Assembly (NCBI GenBank): GCA_016876015.1
Contig: VGOD01000019.1
Location: forward strand, 1-46,588
DNA: 46,588 nt
Direction: 5' to 3'
Source of the DNA: Chloroflexota bacterium
GTDB lineage: Bacteria; Chloroflexota; Anaerolineae; CG2-30-64-16
Positions within the stretch are counted from its first letter, which is position 1; the number at the start of each line of letters is the position of its first letter. Shown in pieces: positions 26,330-37,213 of the stretch. The position numbers and the translations under genes are program-made. Under the pieces are notes generated by a model. The model saw only the letters and a list, made by a program, of their open reading frames with translations, had not been told where the DNA came from and ran no database searches.

Positions 26330-27430
26330 TCAGTTGTTCTGCGCGCCCTGGTTGATCCAGCGTTCGATCAGCTCGATCTGTTCTTTGGCCAGCGGCTTAG
26401 AAGGCGGCATCAGGCCTCCAGCCGGCGTCTTGATCCCGCGCAGCATCTTGACCAGTTGGCTGTTGGCCGCATCCCCAGCGATGATGTTGGGCGGATGGTC
26501 GCCGCTGTTCAGCGTCTTGTCGTGATCGGCCACGCTGTAGTTGCCCTTCAGACGTTTGGCGTGACAGCTCGCGCACTTCTTGTCGAAGATGGGCTTGACG
26601 TGCCTGGCGAAGCTGGGCGTCTCGATCTTGGCCAACTCAGCCAGCGCGGCCAGCGACTTCGCATCTTGCGCTTCCTCTTCAGGCGCGGCCCACGCGCGCA
26701 TGAACGCCACGATGACGCGAATTTCTTGATCAGTCAACGGGCCGCCATAGGCCAGGCCAAACGCCTGCATCCCCTCGCCGGGCTGCCCGAAGCGGATGAT
26801 CTCGCTCGTGGTATCGTCATAGTGCGTCTTCAGGAAATCCTCGGAGTTGAGAGGGGCTGTGAACTCGCCGGACTTAAGTTGCGCGCCCTCGCCATCCGCG
26901 CCGTGACACTCAGCGCAGTGCTTCTGATACAACTCCTCGCCGGCCGCGATCTGCGCCGCAGGCGTGACGCCCAAATCGGTCGCCTCGGCCTGGGGCGGCG
27001 TGGTCACGACAGCCTGAATGGTGAGAAACGCCATGCCGAGCACGATCAGGGTCATGAGCGCGGTCGCCACGGGACGATTGCGGGGATGGCGCTTGGGATT
27101 GCGATCGAAGAACGGGAGGCCAAAGAGACCCAGGGCAATGAGCACCCCCAGGCCGGTGATCGCCACGGCTTCCAGTTGGCCCGGGAAGTACTTGAGCAAC
27201 TGAAAGGTCCACAGGAAGTACCATTCCGGCCGCGGGATGTACGCAGCGTCGCTGGGATTGGCCGGCGGCTCGTTGGGAATCCCCACGAAGACCACCAGAC
27301 CCAGGAGCAACACAAAGAGCATCAGCGAAACAACGGCGTCTTTGGCGATCGCATCGGGCCAGAACATCTCGCCCTCGGCCTTTTTCTCCTTGTAGTGCTC
27401 AAGGTAGCGTTGCTTATCCGCCTCGTTCAT
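26330..27430 (-). CDS. Cytochrome b C-terminal (subunit IV) fused to two c-type cytochrome domains
   Basis: The 366-aa protein joins three modules. Residues 20-145 are a subunit IV/PetD-like part with three spans and the quinol-site motif PEWYFLW (68-74). Residues 155-250 form a class I cytochrome c with CAECH (172-176) and probable axial Met 221. Residues 275-366 form a second c-type domain with CASCH (286-290) and candidate Met 341 in GLMPPS, resembling planctomycete-type cytochrome modules. A subunit IV-cyt c fusion is known from menaquinol:cytochrome c reductases (Bacillus QcrC); the extra domain is unusual. I chose the ATG at 27430 with GGGGAG upstream; a GTG seven codons earlier overlaps the cyt b stop. 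Acting with Rieske and cyt b, it would pass electrons outward to a terminal acceptor. Confidence 0.9.
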   Translation of the reverse strand: MNEADKQRYLEHYKEKKAEGEMFWPDAIAKDAVVSLMLFVLLLGLVVFVGIPNEPPANPSDAAYIPRPEWYFLWTFQLLKYFPGQLEAVAITGLGVLIALGLFGLPFFDRNPKRHPRNRPVATALMTLIVLGMAFLTIQAVVTTPPQAEATDLGVTPAAQIAAGEELYQKHCAECHGADGEGAQLKSGEFTAPLNSEDFLKTHYDDTTSEIIRFGQPGEGMQAFGLAYGGPLTDQEIRVIVAFMRAWAAPEEEAQDAKSLAALAELAKIETPSFARHVKPIFDKKCASCHAKRLKGNYSVADHDKTLNSGDHPPNIIAGDAANSQLVKMLRGIKTPAGGLMPPSKPLAKEQIELIERWINQGAQNN

Positions 27431-27447
27431 GTCGCCAGTCTCCCCTC

Positions 27448-28140
27448 TCACTCATCCCGTTGCGGCGGGGCCGTGATGCCGATGCGGATGATCAGATACA
27501 GATGCACGAAGACCAGAGCGACGAGCGCGGCCGGCGCCCACCAGATGTGCAGACCATAGAAGCGCGCCAGCGTGACCGCGCCGATCTCGCCGCCCCCGCG
27601 CACGATGCGCAACAGGAGCGGGCCGATCACGGGCGGCGCGCCAATCACAGCCGTGCCCACCGAACTCGCCCAATACGCCTTCTGGTTCCACGGCAGCAAG
27701 TAGCCGCTGAAGCCCATCACCAGCACGCCCAGCAACAGCACAGCGCCGGTGAGCCAGGTCAGCTCCCGCGGGAACTTGTAGGCGCCGAGGAAATAGGTCC
27801 TCAACATGTGGAGAAAGACGACGATGACCAGCAGCGTGGCGCCCCAATGGTGGATGCCTCGGATGAGCCAGCCGAAAGTCACTTCGGTCATGATATACTG
27901 AATGCTGTCGTAGGCATGGTCCGGCGAGGGGATGTAGTAGATCGTCAACAGCATGCCCGTGATGCCCTGCAGCGCGCCGAGGATCATGCTGGCGCTGCCG
28001 AGGGTATACAGCCAGTTGGTACGCGGCACGGGCCGGGCGAGGATGGTCCTCCACAGCGTCAGCAGACCTGCGCGCTCATCCAGCCAGCCGAACAGCCTGC
28101 GGCCGCGGGATTCGGGCTGAGGGGTGGGGTTTTCGGCCAC
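27448..28140 (-). CDS. Cytochrome b6-type subunit (N-terminal cytochrome b)
   Basis: The 230-aa protein is the four-helix diheme half of cytochrome b, as in split b6-type complexes. Heme ligand candidates are H97 and H111 in the second span and H198 and H213 in the fourth. The 15-residue distance of the last pair matches b6/menaquinol enzymes rather than mitochondrial-type cytochrome b. The hallmark GYLLPWNQKAYWA (147-159) forms the Qo region. I chose the GTG at 28140, with GGAGG seven bases upstream inside the Rieske stop region; it follows the Rieske gene by two bases. The longer frame would overlap Rieske. Confidence 0.93.
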   Translation of the reverse strand: MAENPTPQPESRGRRLFGWLDERAGLLTLWRTILARPVPRTNWLYTLGSASMILGALQGITGMLLTIYYIPSPDHAYDSIQYIMTEVTFGWLIRGIHHWGATLLVIVVFLHMLRTYFLGAYKFPRELTWLTGAVLLLGVLVMGFSGYLLPWNQKAYWASSVGTAVIGAPPVIGPLLLRIVRGGGEIGAVTLARFYGLHIWWAPAALVALVFVHLYLIIRIGITAPPQRDE

Positions 28141-28142
28141 GG

Positions 28143-28637
28143 CTAGGCCTCCAATTTGATCTGGATTTGGCCGTTCTCGATGCGCGTCTCGAATTGGTCC
28201 AGGGGCCGTGGGGGCGGGCCGGCCACCACCTCGCCGTTGACGCCGAACAGAGCATCGTGACAGGGGCAGAAGAAGCCGCGCTTCTCGTCGTTCCACACGA
28301 CGCGGCAGTTCAGGTGCGTACAGACATTAGAGAACACCTTGACGTTCTGACCGTCGTGGGTCACAGCATAGGCCACGCCCGTCTGGGTGGATTCGACCCA
28401 ACCGTCCTTGATCTTGCGCGAGAAAGGAAAGCCGGTGGGCGCGCCGGGCGTCAGCCCGGCCAGCGGGCCGAGAGGCAGCCACATCTCCTGCGTCTGGCGC
28501 TTCACGCCGGGAGAAATCAAAAAGCCGATCGCTGGCAGTCCGACAACCGTCGTGACCAGCCCCGCGACAACACCGATGATGCCTGAAAGAAACTTGCGCC
28601 GGCCCACCTCTTCGTGGGAAGACGATAGATCGCTCAT
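28143..28637 (-). CDS. Rieske iron-sulfur protein of the bc/b6f-type complex
   Basis: The 164-aa protein carries the high-potential [2Fe-2S] cluster that takes electrons from quinol to cytochrome c. Ligands are in CTHLNC (C106, H108; C111 in the disulfide) and CPCH (C124, C126, H127). The N-terminus has GRRKFLSG before one hydrophobic span (17-42), a twin-arginine-type signal anchor as usual for Rieske proteins. AAGGAGG lies upstream of the ATG. It opens the complex III block and begins 30 bases after pfk, so a longer transcript from the pfk promoter is possible. Confidence 0.94.
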   Translation of the reverse strand: MSDLSSSHEEVGRRKFLSGIIGVVAGLVTTVVGLPAIGFLISPGVKRQTQEMWLPLGPLAGLTPGAPTGFPFSRKIKDGWVESTQTGVAYAVTHDGQNVKVFSNVCTHLNCRVVWNDEKRGFFCPCHDALFGVNGEVVAGPPPRPLDQFETRIENGQIQIKLEA

Positions 28638-28667
28638 CTGACAGCAGACCTCCTTGCGCCGTGCGGA

Positions 28668-29981
28668 TCAGGCCTGGCTCGGCTGGCTGCCCGGCTGATC
28701 GCCGAATGGCCTCGGCGCAATGTCCATCAGATAGCCATAGCGAGCCTTGAATTCCTCGGTGGATAGATTGGTGTGCGCGGCCATGCGCGCCAGAAAGATG
28801 CCGTCGTCCGCGTGCTGCGGCGTCAGCCGGATCATGAACTTGCGAGCCGATCGGTAGGTGAAGGAGTTGATGTTGACCAGCCGCACCTCGGTGCGCCCTG
28901 TCTTCGGGTTCATCATCGTCTCGAACCGCATCGGTACGATCTGGTTCTGTTGCAGCGTGATGGTCGCGTTCGTGCCGCCGGAGAGCAGGAAATCCACCGT
29001 CGCCTCGCCCAGACTCCGCGTATAGTCTATGTCGAAGGCCACAGGCGGCGCGCAACGCAACTCGTAGCCCAGCTCCTTGTCTACTACCCGGACCCCCACC
29101 TGGAGCGCCTTCAGATCCTTGTTGACTTGCTGTCTGAGAAGATCGGAGAAGTTGATCTCCCCCAACCGGGGATGACCGTGCTCATCCAACGGGATGTCGC
29201 CCAGCGCCTTGAGGTCATCTTCATCCATCTGTTCGACGATGCCCTCGGCCACCAGCGCGACGCCGTAGTTGCGACCCTCCACCAGGCGGCGGATCATCGA
29301 AGTGGCCAGGATGTCCACCACATGCTGCAGGCGGATCTTCTCGTCGCCCCATTCTTCGGGGATCAGTGTGAGGGTGGCGCCCGAGCTCTTGCCGATGCCC
29401 AGCGCCAGATGGCCGGCCTTGCGGCCCATGGTCACCACCACGAACCAATGCTGGCTGGTGCGGGCGTCTTCCATGAAGTTCATGACGATGCGCGTGCCCA
29501 GCTCGCGCGCGGTCTCGAAACCGAAGGTCGGAATGCCTTCGGGCAATGGCAGATCGTTGTCAATCGTCTTCGGCACATGCGCGCAGCGGATCGCGATCCC
29601 CATCTGCTCCTGCGCATAGCTGGCCACCTTGTAGACAGAAAACGCGGTGTCATCGCCGCCAATGCCGATCAGACAGGTGACGCCGGCTTCCAGGAGCGCC
29701 GACGCGCAGCGCCGCAGGTCATCATCCTCTTTGGTTGGGTTCGCGCGCGAGGTGCGCAGGATCGAGCCTCCCTCCAGGTGGATCCGGCTCACGTCGTCAA
29801 TCGTCAGCGGCATGCCCACCAGTTTGCCGTGCATCAGATGCTTGAAACCATCGTAGATGCCGACCACCTCGTGGCCGCGATTGATGGCCTCGATGGTCGC
29901 GGAATGGATCACGCTGTTGATGCCGGGCGCCGGCCCGCCGCCGACCAGAATGCCGACCTTTTCTTTACGGGTGCTGTTCAT
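28668..29981 (-). CDS. pfp: 6-phosphofructokinase, probably PPi-dependent
   Basis: The enzyme interconverts fructose 6-phosphate and fructose 1,6-bisphosphate. The 437-aa protein has GGGPAPGINS near the N-terminus, GGDD at 108-111 and PKTIDND at 137-143. Asp 111 and Lys 138 stand at the two positions where ATP enzymes have Gly; this pair is the accepted marker of PPi-dependent, reversible PFK. MGRKAGHLAL and the PEE segment are also typical. A strong promoter lies at 30035-30063. It lies between icd and the Rieske gene on the same strand. Assay would be needed to exclude ATP use. Confidence 0.9.
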   Translation of the reverse strand: MNSTRKEKVGILVGGGPAPGINSVIHSATIEAINRGHEVVGIYDGFKHLMHGKLVGMPLTIDDVSRIHLEGGSILRTSRANPTKEDDDLRRCASALLEAGVTCLIGIGGDDTAFSVYKVASYAQEQMGIAIRCAHVPKTIDNDLPLPEGIPTFGFETARELGTRIVMNFMEDARTSQHWFVVVTMGRKAGHLALGIGKSSGATLTLIPEEWGDEKIRLQHVVDILATSMIRRLVEGRNYGVALVAEGIVEQMDEDDLKALGDIPLDEHGHPRLGEINFSDLLRQQVNKDLKALQVGVRVVDKELGYELRCAPPVAFDIDYTRSLGEATVDFLLSGGTNATITLQQNQIVPMRFETMMNPKTGRTEVRLVNINSFTYRSARKFMIRLTPQHADDGIFLARMAAHTNLSTEEFKARYGYLMDIAPRPFGDQPGSQPSQA

Positions 29982-30034
29982 CGGTGATTCCTTATTGCTT
30001 GGTTCGCCAGTAACAGGCTTGAGGCGTAGGGCCG

Positions 30035-30063
30035 ATTATACCTGCCAGGCCACGGTTCGTCAA
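30035..30063 (-). promoter_or_regulatory. Promoter of pfp (and possibly the bc-sdh run)
   Basis: On the minus strand TTGACG (30063-30058), 17-base spacer, TATAAT (30040-30035). It is among the best matches in the window. No other promoter or terminator is obvious between here and sdhB, so it may serve eight genes. Confidence 0.7.
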
Positions 30064-30099
30064 ACGTTCCCCTATCCGCTTCCATCCCTCGTCGGCTTC

Positions 30100-31344
30100 T
30101 TATAGCCTCTCGATCACCGCCGATGCGAACTCCGAGGTTTTGACCTCGCGGGCGTCCTCCATCTGGCGCGCGAAGTCGTAGGTCACGATCCTGTCGGCGA
30201 CCGTCCTGGTGTACGCCTGCTCCGCGGCCTGGGCGGCCTCGCCCCAGCCGATGTAGTGCAACATCATCACGCCCGAGAGGAGCAGGCTGCCGGGGTTGAC
30301 CTTGTCCTGGTTGGCGTACTTCGGCGCGGTGCCGTGGGTGGCCTCGAACATGGCCAGGTAGTCGCCGATGTTGGCGCCGGGCGCGATGCCGACCCCGCCC
30401 ACCTCGGCCGCGACCGCGTCGCTCAGATAGTCGCCGTTCAGGTTGGGCGTGGCGATCACATCATACTCGGCTGGCCGCAGAAGCATCTGCTGGAACATGA
30501 TGTCGGCGATGCGGTCCTTGATCACGATCTTGCCCGCCGGCTGCCGGCCGCCGAATTCATCCCAAAGCTGCTGCTCGGTGATGGCGACCGCGGCGTATTC
30601 CTGCTGCGCCAGCTCGTAGCCCCACTGCATGAATGCGCCTTCGGTGAACTTCTGAATGTTGCCCTTGTGTACGAAGGTCACGCTCCTCCGACCGTTAGCC
30701 ACCGCGTAGTCGAGCGCCTTGCGAACCAACCGCTTGGTGCCGAACTCGCTGATCGGCTTGATGCCGATGCCAGAGTTGGGCCAGAACTTCGCACCCATCT
30801 CCTCTGTGAGGAACTTCTCCACCCTGGCCGCTTCGGGCGAGCCGGCCTTCCACTCGACGCCGGCGTAGACATCCTCGGTGTTCTCGCGGAAGATGACCAC
30901 GTCTACATCCTGCGGCCGGCGCAAGGGGCTGGGCACGCCCGGATACCATTTGACCGGCCGGATGCAGGCATACAGGTCGAGATCTTTACGCAGCGCGACG
31001 TTCAGGCTGCGAAAACCGCCCCCCACCGGCGTCGTCAGGGGGCCTTTGATGCCCACGATGAACTCGCGGATCGCCGCCAGGCTCTCGGCCGGGAAGTAGT
31101 CGCCGCCAAAGAGGCTGGCGGCCTTCTCACCCGCGTAGATCTCCATCCACGCGATCTTGCGCTGGCCCCCATAAGCTTTCTGGATGGCCGCGTCCCAGAT
31201 GCGCTTGGATGCCGTCATGATGTCTGGCCCGATGCCATCCCCCTCGATCCAGAGCAGGATCGGGTTGTCGGGCACGTTCAGCTTACCCTCGCGCACGGTG
31301 ATGCGCTCGCCGTGGGCCGGAACGGTTATTCTGTCGTGGGACAT
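30100..31344 (-). CDS. icd: Isocitrate dehydrogenase (NADP+)
   Basis: Icd oxidises isocitrate to 2-oxoglutarate and CO2 in the citrate cycle. The 414-aa protein has the E. coli-type architecture: [40 protein letters not shown] and the coenzyme loop [17 protein letters not shown]. The Lys-Tyr pair in that loop is the usual NADP signature. The ATG at 31344 has GAGG upstream; extra codons before it match nothing. It follows acnA by 113 bases that contain a 14-base palindrome (31389-31402) and a heptad array, but no clear promoter. Confidence 0.96.
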   Translation of the reverse strand: MSHDRITVPAHGERITVREGKLNVPDNPILLWIEGDGIGPDIMTASKRIWDAAIQKAYGGQRKIAWMEIYAGEKAASLFGGDYFPAESLAAIREFIVGIKGPLTTPVGGGFRSLNVALRKDLDLYACIRPVKWYPGVPSPLRRPQDVDVVIFRENTEDVYAGVEWKAGSPEAARVEKFLTEEMGAKFWPNSGIGIKPISEFGTKRLVRKALDYAVANGRRSVTFVHKGNIQKFTEGAFMQWGYELAQQEYAAVAITEQQLWDEFGGRQPAGKIVIKDRIADIMFQQMLLRPAEYDVIATPNLNGDYLSDAVAAEVGGVGIAPGANIGDYLAMFEATHGTAPKYANQDKVNPGSLLLSGVMMLHYIGWGEAAQAAEQAYTRTVADRIVTYDFARQMEDAREVKTSEFASAVIERL

Positions 31345-31388
31345 GGTTGCCTCGTCAGTCTGATGATTGTTGGCGCGACCGAGAAAGC

Positions 31389-31402
31389 CAGGCGGCCGCC
31401 TG
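31389..31402. repeat. 14-base perfect palindrome between acnA and icd
   Basis: CAGGCGGCCGCCTG is fully self-complementary. It sits in the acnA-icd gap next to a heptad array. Regulatory or structural function is unknown; high GC makes chance occurrence possible. Confidence 0.4.
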
Positions 31403-31405
31403 CAC

Positions 31406-31426
31406 TGCGAATGCGATGTTCGATGT
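31406..31426. repeat. Heptad repeat array between acnA and icd
   Basis: Units TGCGAAT (31406-31412), GCGATGT (31413-31419) and TCGATGT (31420-31426) follow at 7-base spacing, with degenerate identity. Part of the window-wide family of short arrays. Confidence 0.45.
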
Positions 31427-31457
31427 CGGCAAATCGCGTTCCTCCAGGGCCGCCCAA

Positions 31458-34211
<2,754 letters not shown>

Positions 34212-34244
34212 TGGTCACTCTCCACGTGCATGATCTACGCTGCT

Positions 34245-34318
34245 GAAGGTAGGTTGGCTAATTGTGCGCTGATTACGGGTCTAGTTCAGTGGTCTTTGAA
34301 TCCCACTAACCTGCCTTC
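34245..34318. repeat. Imperfect inverted repeat between acnA and prs
   Basis: GAAGGTAGGTTGG (34245-34257) is matched, with a few mismatches, by the reverse complement of 34303-34318, which overlaps the prs stop codon. Inside it, AGTGG (34288-34292) and CCACT (34303-34307) form a smaller hairpin. It may be a weak terminator for prs or a remnant element; no T-run is seen. No convincing acnA promoter is visible in this gap. Confidence 0.35.
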
Positions 34319-35370
34319 ACCAGCTCTGTATCGCCCTCGGCATATGCGAACAGATCGCCGATGGACTGGCGCGTGTAGTTGCGCCAGATCGCCTCGCCGA
34401 ACACGGACGCCACCGAGAGCACCGTGACGTTCGACCGGCGCTTTTCCTTCGGAACCGGCACCGTATCGGTGGTCACGATCTCGACGATCTGGGGGATGTC
34501 CGCCAGACGATCCAGCGCGCCATCCGTGAAGAGGCCATGGGTGCAGACCACGATTAGCTCGGCGGCGCCACTCTCGAGGAGCGCCTTGGACAGCTCGACC
34601 ACCGAGCCGCCCGTCGCGATCTCATCGTCGTAGATCACGACCCGCTTGAAGCCCTGTACCTGCTTACGGATCGAGTCGCCGATCCGCACATCATGGTCAG
34701 AAACCCGCGTCTTGTCGGCCGAGGCCACCGGCAGCTTCAGCCGATAAGCCAGCCGCGCGGCCGAACCGGCGCGGCCATAGTCGGGCGCCACGACGATCGT
34801 ATCGGCAGACGAGAACCTGCGCCTGGCCAGATAGGCGATGAAGAGCCCGCGGGCCGTCAGCGGATCGGTCGGCAGGCTGAAAAAGCCATGCACCTGCGGC
34901 GAATGCAACGTCATCGTCATCACATGGGTAGCCCCGGCCGCTTTTAAGAGATCGGCGATCAGCCGCGCGGTGATGGCGATGCGCGGAGCATCCTTCTTAT
35001 CCGAGCGTGCATAGGAGAAGTAGGGGATGATGGCGTGGATCTCACGCGCGCCCGCGCCGCGCGCGATGTCGAGCATCATCAGCAGCTCCATCAGGTGATC
35101 GCTCACCGGCGGAATCAACGACTGCACGATGAAGACCGCGCGGCTGCGCACGCTCGCGCCCAGTTGCACCTGCATGTTGTCGTTGCTGAAGCGCGAGAAG
35201 CGCGTGGGATCGAGCGGCGCGGACAGATAGCGAGCGATCGCAGCGGCCAGCTCGGGATGCGACTGGCCGCTGAAGAAGCGCACATCGTGCGGATCCAGCC
35301 GGCGCCGGGCGCCGTTTCTCGTCCCCAAGACGCCGGTCAGCAGCCACTTCGATAGCAAAGGTAAGGTCAT
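34306..35370 (-). CDS. prs: Ribose-phosphate pyrophosphokinase
   Basis: Prs makes PRPP from ribose 5-phosphate and ATP for nucleotide, His and Trp synthesis. The 354-aa protein has the N-terminal FFSGQSHPELA, the catalytic flexible loop YARSDKKDAPRIAITARL, and the PRPP-binding loop VVIYDDEIATGGS. About 28 residues precede the canonical start, but GAGGAA lies just upstream of the ATG at 35370. It begins nine bases after the MFS gene, so the two are probably co-transcribed. The Arg-Ser-Asp-Lys version of the loop deviates slightly from the usual RQDRK, but ligand residues appear present. Confidence 0.93.
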   Translation of the reverse strand: MTLPLLSKWLLTGVLGTRNGARRRLDPHDVRFFSGQSHPELAAAIARYLSAPLDPTRFSRFSNDNMQVQLGASVRSRAVFIVQSLIPPVSDHLMELLMMLDIARGAGAREIHAIIPYFSYARSDKKDAPRIAITARLIADLLKAAGATHVMTMTLHSPQVHGFFSLPTDPLTARGLFIAYLARRRFSSADTIVVAPDYGRAGSAARLAYRLKLPVASADKTRVSDHDVRIGDSIRKQVQGFKRVVIYDDEIATGGSVVELSKALLESGAAELIVVCTHGLFTDGALDRLADIPQIVEIVTTDTVPVPKEKRRSNVTVLSVASVFGEAIWRNYTRQSIGDLFAYAEGDTELVKAG

Positions 35371-35379
35371 GAGAGTTCC

Positions 35380-36684
35380 TCAGCCCTGGGACGTCTGCAA
35401 CAGCTTTCTCTCGTATGCTGCACGTTCCTGCAACTGGCCGCGCAATGTGGCGATGTCGCGCGGAACATAGCACACAACCAGCACGAAGAAGCTTGCGCAC
35501 AGAATCCAGGTCGAGACGCAAATCCAGAGGATCGCGTCGTGCAGCGAGTAGCGGTCGGCGATGAAGCCTGCAATGGTGGGCGCCAATGCTGCGCCGGCCG
35601 ATTCGATAAAAAGCTGAATCGCCTGCGCAGTGCTGCGCACCTCGGGCAGCGTCACGTCGAAGATGGTCGAGATCACGTTGGGCGCAGCAAAGGGGATGAA
35701 CAGCGCGGTCGCGGCCAGCAACGCCAGAAATAAGCCCTGGTTGCCGGCCGGCACGCTCAACGTAAGCCACAGCAAGAGCGCGCCCGTGATCACACCGGTA
35801 GTCGCCACGATCAGCCGGCCGCGCGGGGTACGCTTGAAGAGCAGATCGCCCAAGACGCCGCCGACCGGGTAGCCCGCGGCGAGCACCAGCACCGCAACCG
35901 TCATCGTCACGAACAGGGCCGCGCCGGTGTAGCCGCGCTCCTTCTCCAGGTAGGTGAAGAACCAATAGGTGATCACGTTCCAGGGGAAGACGCCAAAGAA
36001 TCCCTGGATGAACAGCAGCCGCAGGGTGCGCTTGCTGAAGAGCGCCCTGGCGATCTGCCAGTTGAAGCGATAGGCGCCGGTCTGTTCCAACCCCGCCAGC
36101 TCTGGCTCGCTGCCGCCACGCGCCGGCTCTCGCACGCCCAGGAAGATCACGATCGCCAGCAGCACACCCAGCGATCCGGTGATGTAGAACACCCCGCGCC
36201 AGCCGATCACCTCGCGCAGCGCCAGCGCCAGGACCATGCCGCACAGAAAACCGAGCGGCATGGTCAACTGCAGCAGCCCGTAGACCCGACCGCGCACCTT
36301 CGGCCCAAAGTAGTCGGAGATCAGGCTGTAGAGGCCCGGATAGCTGGAGTCGTCAATCCCGGTCGAGGCGCGGGTGGCTACGAATGCGCGATAGGTCGGC
36401 GCGATGCCGTTCAGCCAGGTCGTCGCGCCCCAAATCAGCGACGCCAACGCCAGGAGCCTGGCGCGGCCATAGCGATCGTACAGATAGCCCCAGACCGGAT
36501 AGAGGAGCGCGCCGGCGATCAACGCGCCGGTGGACGCCAGGCCCATCTGCGTCATGGTGATGCCGAACGTCTTCATGATGTTCGGCGTCAAAGAGCCGAT
36601 CAACAGCTTATCGGACTGATGGAGGAGCATGAAGAAGAAGAAGACGCCAACGACGAACCAACGATGAGAGACTGATGATTTCAT
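35380..36684 (-). CDS. MFS transporter
   Basis: The 434-aa protein is a 12-span major facilitator. It has the loop 2-3 signature GYLYDRYGRARLLAL, an R-rich segment RASTGIDDSSYPG in span 4, a charged central loop, and GGVLGDLLFKRTPRGR in the second half. The pattern resembles anion:cation symporter or hexuronate-type carriers, but I cannot name the substrate. I chose the ATG at 36684; a GTG seven codons earlier is possible. Promoter at 36727-36755. It precedes prs with almost no gap. Whether the carried solute relates to pentose or nucleotide metabolism is only a guess from position. Confidence 0.85.
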   Translation of the reverse strand: MKSSVSHRWFVVGVFFFFMLLHQSDKLLIGSLTPNIMKTFGITMTQMGLASTGALIAGALLYPVWGYLYDRYGRARLLALASLIWGATTWLNGIAPTYRAFVATRASTGIDDSSYPGLYSLISDYFGPKVRGRVYGLLQLTMPLGFLCGMVLALALREVIGWRGVFYITGSLGVLLAIVIFLGVREPARGGSEPELAGLEQTGAYRFNWQIARALFSKRTLRLLFIQGFFGVFPWNVITYWFFTYLEKERGYTGAALFVTMTVAVLVLAAGYPVGGVLGDLLFKRTPRGRLIVATTGVITGALLLWLTLSVPAGNQGLFLALLAATALFIPFAAPNVISTIFDVTLPEVRSTAQAIQLFIESAGAALAPTIAGFIADRYSLHDAILWICVSTWILCASFFVLVVCYVPRDIATLRGQLQERAAYERKLLQTSQG

Positions 36685-36726
36685 GGTGCATATCGCTCCG
36701 CGCACGGCATTCTGGCCTACGAAAGC

Positions 36727-36755
36727 AGTCTAGCAGACTATCCGAACACAGTCAA
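36727..36755 (-). promoter_or_regulatory. Promoter of the MFS-prs unit
   Basis: On the minus strand TTGACT (36755-36750), 17-base spacer, TAGACT (36732-36727). A leader of about 35-40 bases leads to the ATG at 36684. Confidence 0.6.
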
Positions 36756-36844
36756 GGAAAGCGCGTCCGCACGCACGCAATTTGCCCAGAAGACGAATCG
36801 GAGCGAAAATAGAGGTGGAAATCGCAGAACACCGGAGGAATCAG

Positions 36845-37207
36845 ATGAACTCGCTATTCTATACCATGGTCTTCCGCAAGAGCGCCGATGCCTGGGTTGC
36901 ACTATGCCTGGAGAACGGCCTGGTGGGTCAGGGCCCAACCAAGCGAAAAGCCGTAGCCAGACTCCAGGAAGCCATCGCGTCTTGGGAACAGGCGCGACAT
37001 GACGAACCTGATATCCATTCCGCGCCAATCTCGATTGGCGAACTCCACGAGTTCCTGGCTATTGTACCTTCGTCGCGTTGGGGGCCAGAAAAGGGTCGTG
37101 CCCATAGATATGGGGGCAAACGAACTGTCACCTGTCTATGTGCTGCGTATCTTGCGGCAGTTCGGGTTTACCGACCACGAGATCGAAGATCTTCTGCGCT
37201 AAGGTGA
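36845..37207 (+). CDS. HicB-like protein, C-terminus uncertain (possible frameshift)
   Basis: From the ATG at 36845 (GGAGGA five bases upstream), residues 1-70 read MNSLFYTMVFRKSADAWVAL, then CLENGLVGQG, then AVARLQEAIASWEQA and ISIGELHEFL. This is the HicB-type partial RNase H fold of antitoxins. After HEFL the frame turns into Arg/Gly/Tyr-rich text of no family type, while the +1-shifted frame (ending at 37202) reads smoothly as GQKRVVPIDMGANELSPVYV and RQFGFTDHEIEDLLR. The likely explanation is a frameshift near 37060, or a second small overlapping gene. No HicA-type toxin gene is adjacent, so it is a solitary HicB-like protein. Confidence 0.6.
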   Translation: MNSLFYTMVFRKSADAWVALCLENGLVGQGPTKRKAVARLQEAIASWEQARHDEPDIHSAPISIGELHEFLAIVPSSRWGPEKGRAHRYGGKRTVTCLCAAYLAAVRVYRPRDRRSSALR

Positions 37208-37213
37208 CACACC

